Shown: one piece after another, positions 41,680 through 42,899 of the stretch | Numbering within the stretch: position 1 is the stretch's first letter | Layout: every line of letters begins with the position of its first letter | NCBI GenBank assembly: GCA_026398895.1 | Contig: JAPLRZ010000040.1 | Coordinates: forward strand, 1-42,899 | From: Methylococcales bacterium | GTDB lineage: Bacteria > Pseudomonadota > Gammaproteobacteria > Methylococcales > Methylomonadaceae | Length of the DNA: 42,899 nt | Direction: 5' to 3' | Translations under genes and position numbers: made by a program | Notes under the pieces: model-generated | The model's input: the letters and a program-made list of their open reading frames with translations, nothing else | Databases searched by the model: none | Told to the model about the DNA's origin: nothing

Positions 41680-41759
41680 GGTGGGCAAGCGTCTTTTTGC
41701 TTGCCCACCGTTTCGACAGTTCCGCGTGGGCAAACGATAGAGCCGTTTGCCCACCCTAC
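41676..41759. repeat. REP-like element with GTAGGGTGGGCAA ends
   Basis: GTAGGGTGGGCAA (41676-41688) and its exact complement (41747-41759) bound an 84-bp element made of two hairpins: GTGGGCAAGC / GCTTGCCCAC, and GTGGGCAAACG / CGTTTGCCCAC. The GTAGGGTGGGCA palindrome is a widespread dispersed repeat in Proteobacteria. A minus-strand ORF across it is an artefact of the repeat. Confidence 0.85.
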
Positions 41760-41845
41760 CCGACTATATGTGCATCGCGCTGAATTGGTATAATCGGTGA
41801 GTAAGAAAAAAGACACTTGCGCCCCCTACCTAACTGAGAAATATA

Positions 41846-42763
41846 ATGCCAAAGTTTTATGAAGTTTATGGGAATGATGTTTATGACAACACTTTAAAGG
41901 TAGTCACTGAAAGGAAATTGGCATATTGCCCTTTTACTGAAAGTACATGTGATGGAGGTGGAAATAGACATCAAACAAAAATTCGTTTAGAAAACTCTAG
42001 GCTACAAATGGCGTTCGACCAAAGCTTATCTTCGGTAATCCCAGGGATTTGCTCCATAGAATATGGGAATGATGTATGGATAGTTTGTCCAAGAAGGCTG
42101 TTTGGATTTAAGCCGACATCTGGACAGATTATCGTAAATAATTCATTAAAAAATCACGAAAAAGAAGCACTTATAGCCGCTGGTCTTTCATGCGGTATAG
42201 AGCTAGGTGTTTGGTCAGAAGTCTATTTACAGTATGGAGACGACCAGACATCCATTAATTATCATTTTGACTTTGTAATATCCCCAATAGTAAGAAACAC
42301 AACATTTTCAAATATGCTTGCACTCCACGATGTAACGCTTGAATCAGATATTGAAGAATTAAAAAAATCAGCAAAAATTGGAAAATACCTTTCAGGGAGA
42401 TTTGATCCAGAAAAAACATTAAATTATCTTCCAAATTTGGTATCACCATTCATTATAGAAGTTATGACAGCAAGTACATCTGGATCGGATACTGAAGCAG
42501 GAACAAATATAGCTGCATCTTTTACAGATGCGATACTTGGAATGGAGCATAATTGTCCAGGAATAAATAAAAGACAAGTGTGGGGAAGAATGGCAACACA
42601 GTTGTTTGCAAAATCCACACTGGCTGAAGCATGGGGAGGAAAAACGATTTGGCTTGTTCAAGATAAATTGTTAAAAAATATAGAGCTAACAACAAAATTA
42701 ACAGTTGACTCAACGCCTAAGCCAACTGCTGCAGGAACTATAAATTTTTTAAGTATGAAATAG
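41846..42763 (+). CDS. NotI-family-like type II restriction endonuclease
   Basis: A 305-aa protein with four cysteines spaced as in the iron-binding fold of NotI: CPF at C28, C35, then ICSIEYGNDVWIVCP with C69 and C81. A PD-(D/E)xK-type core is suggested by INYHFDFVI (D142) and FIIEVMTAS (E205). The block NKRQVWGRMATQLFAKSTLAEAWGGKTIWLVQDKLL looks strongly conserved. I call the family from this pattern only; the cleavage site is not readable. Codon use is more AT-rich (AGA, ATA, AAA) than in the RuMP or pet genes, suggesting transfer. No methyltransferase is in the window; it may lie to the right. Confidence 0.65.
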   Translation: MPKFYEVYGNDVYDNTLKVVTERKLAYCPFTESTCDGGGNRHQTKIRLENSRLQMAFDQSLSSVIPGICSIEYGNDVWIVCPRRLFGFKPTSGQIIVNNSLKNHEKEALIAAGLSCGIELGVWSEVYLQYGDDQTSINYHFDFVISPIVRNTTFSNMLALHDVTLESDIEELKKSAKIGKYLSGRFDPEKTLNYLPNLVSPFIIEVMTASTSGSDTEAGTNIAASFTDAILGMEHNCPGINKRQVWGRMATQLFAKSTLAEAWGGKTIWLVQDKLLKNIELTTKLTVDSTPKPTAAGTINFLSMK

Positions 42764-42766
42764 AAG

Positions 42767-42899
42767 TTACGCATTGACGGAGGATTCAAATTGTGGGTTC
42801 AAATGTTGCATGGTTGGCATAAAGCCAGCAATGAACGAAGCAATCACCTCGTTAAACAAATCTCTCTGTAGTCGATAACAGTTACTAATGACCGCCATA
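42767..42899 (-). CDS. C-terminal part of an ORF running off the right edge
   Basis: On the minus strand 44 codons end at TAA (42767-42769) and read ...MAVISNCYRLQRDLFNEVIASFIAGF... to the edge. Not recognised; the composition resembles the tail of a transposase, but this is a guess. It could also be an isolated 43-codon frame starting at the ATG at 42896-42898. Confidence 0.25.
   Translation of the reverse strand, partial: MAVISNCYRLQRDLFNEVIASFIAGFMPTMQHLNPQFESSVNA

Larger units (their letters stand above)
41524..41845. other. Intergenic region after pqqE
   Basis: This 322-bp gap holds the 29-aa ORF and the REP-like element described separately. The remainder is AT-rich with a T8 run near 41540 that may end the pqqDE transcript. 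Nothing else is supported. Confidence 0.5.

Noticed and set aside
41535..41816. 93-aa minus-strand ORF after pqqE
   Set aside because: Runs straight through the REP-like hairpins, has no SD and reads like a chance frame.

Overview
The window reads as a piece of chromosome from a gammaproteobacterial, type I (Methylococcales-like) methanotroph of moderate GC. The main evidence is a ribulose monophosphate (RuMP) formaldehyde-assimilation cluster (hps, phi, tkt, tal, class II fba) on the same stretch as pqqDE. The surrounding housekeeping order is also gammaproteobacterial: petABC-sspA-sspB and dapF-DUF484-xerC.

Layout. (1) 1-1010: the end of an IS30-type element, then a pentapeptide-repeat gene broken by one extra T in a T5 run. 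(2) 1045-9084, minus strand: a TonB-dependent receptor, a small Spy/CpxP-like periplasmic protein, a 1380-aa CobN-like protein with a signal peptide and C-terminal membrane anchor, an ExbB/TolQ-like channel and a DUF2149 protein with an ExbD-like layout. This resembles the hmu haem/tetrapyrrole systems of Bacteroidetes. (3) 9322-18149, plus strand: a ketosamine-3-kinase-like gene, then a long leader with a good promoter, then hps-phi-tkt-X-Y-tal-fba. X and Y are two unrecognised repeat proteins carrying 17 copies of a short motif, [ST]-x-V-x-[KR]-Y. X has a signal peptide and one membrane span, with its four motifs after the span; Y is predicted soluble with 13 motifs. Their position among the RuMP enzymes and their linker-like sequence suggest a scaffold for these enzymes, possibly at the membrane. 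I regard this as the best candidate for an undescribed system here.

(4) 18245-19125: a Tat-exported superoxide-reductase-like protein and a SpoIIAA/STAS-like protein, then about 570 bp without a recognisable gene. (5) 19694-24804: cytochrome bc1 (petABC), sspAB and acetate kinase. (6) 24870-29096, minus: a 1408-aa exported multi-pass protein of unknown function. (7) 29243-36729: ribF-gloB, a small conserved-looking protein, a DUF922 HExxH protein, an aspartate aminotransferase, a TSUP permease, then dapF-DUF484-xerC. (8) 36800-39856: an IS1-like remnant and a PatZ-like acyl-CoA synthetase/GNAT protein. (9) 40146-41523: pqqD-pqqE, then a short SD-led ORF that ends in a REP-like repeat. (10) 41846-42763: a NotI-type restriction-endonuclease-like gene without a methylase in view.

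Intergenic spaces hold several different palindromic REP-like elements (near 1934, 31014, 34229 and 41676), and many operons end in readable hairpins. Functional calls rest on motifs recognised by eye; no database search was run.
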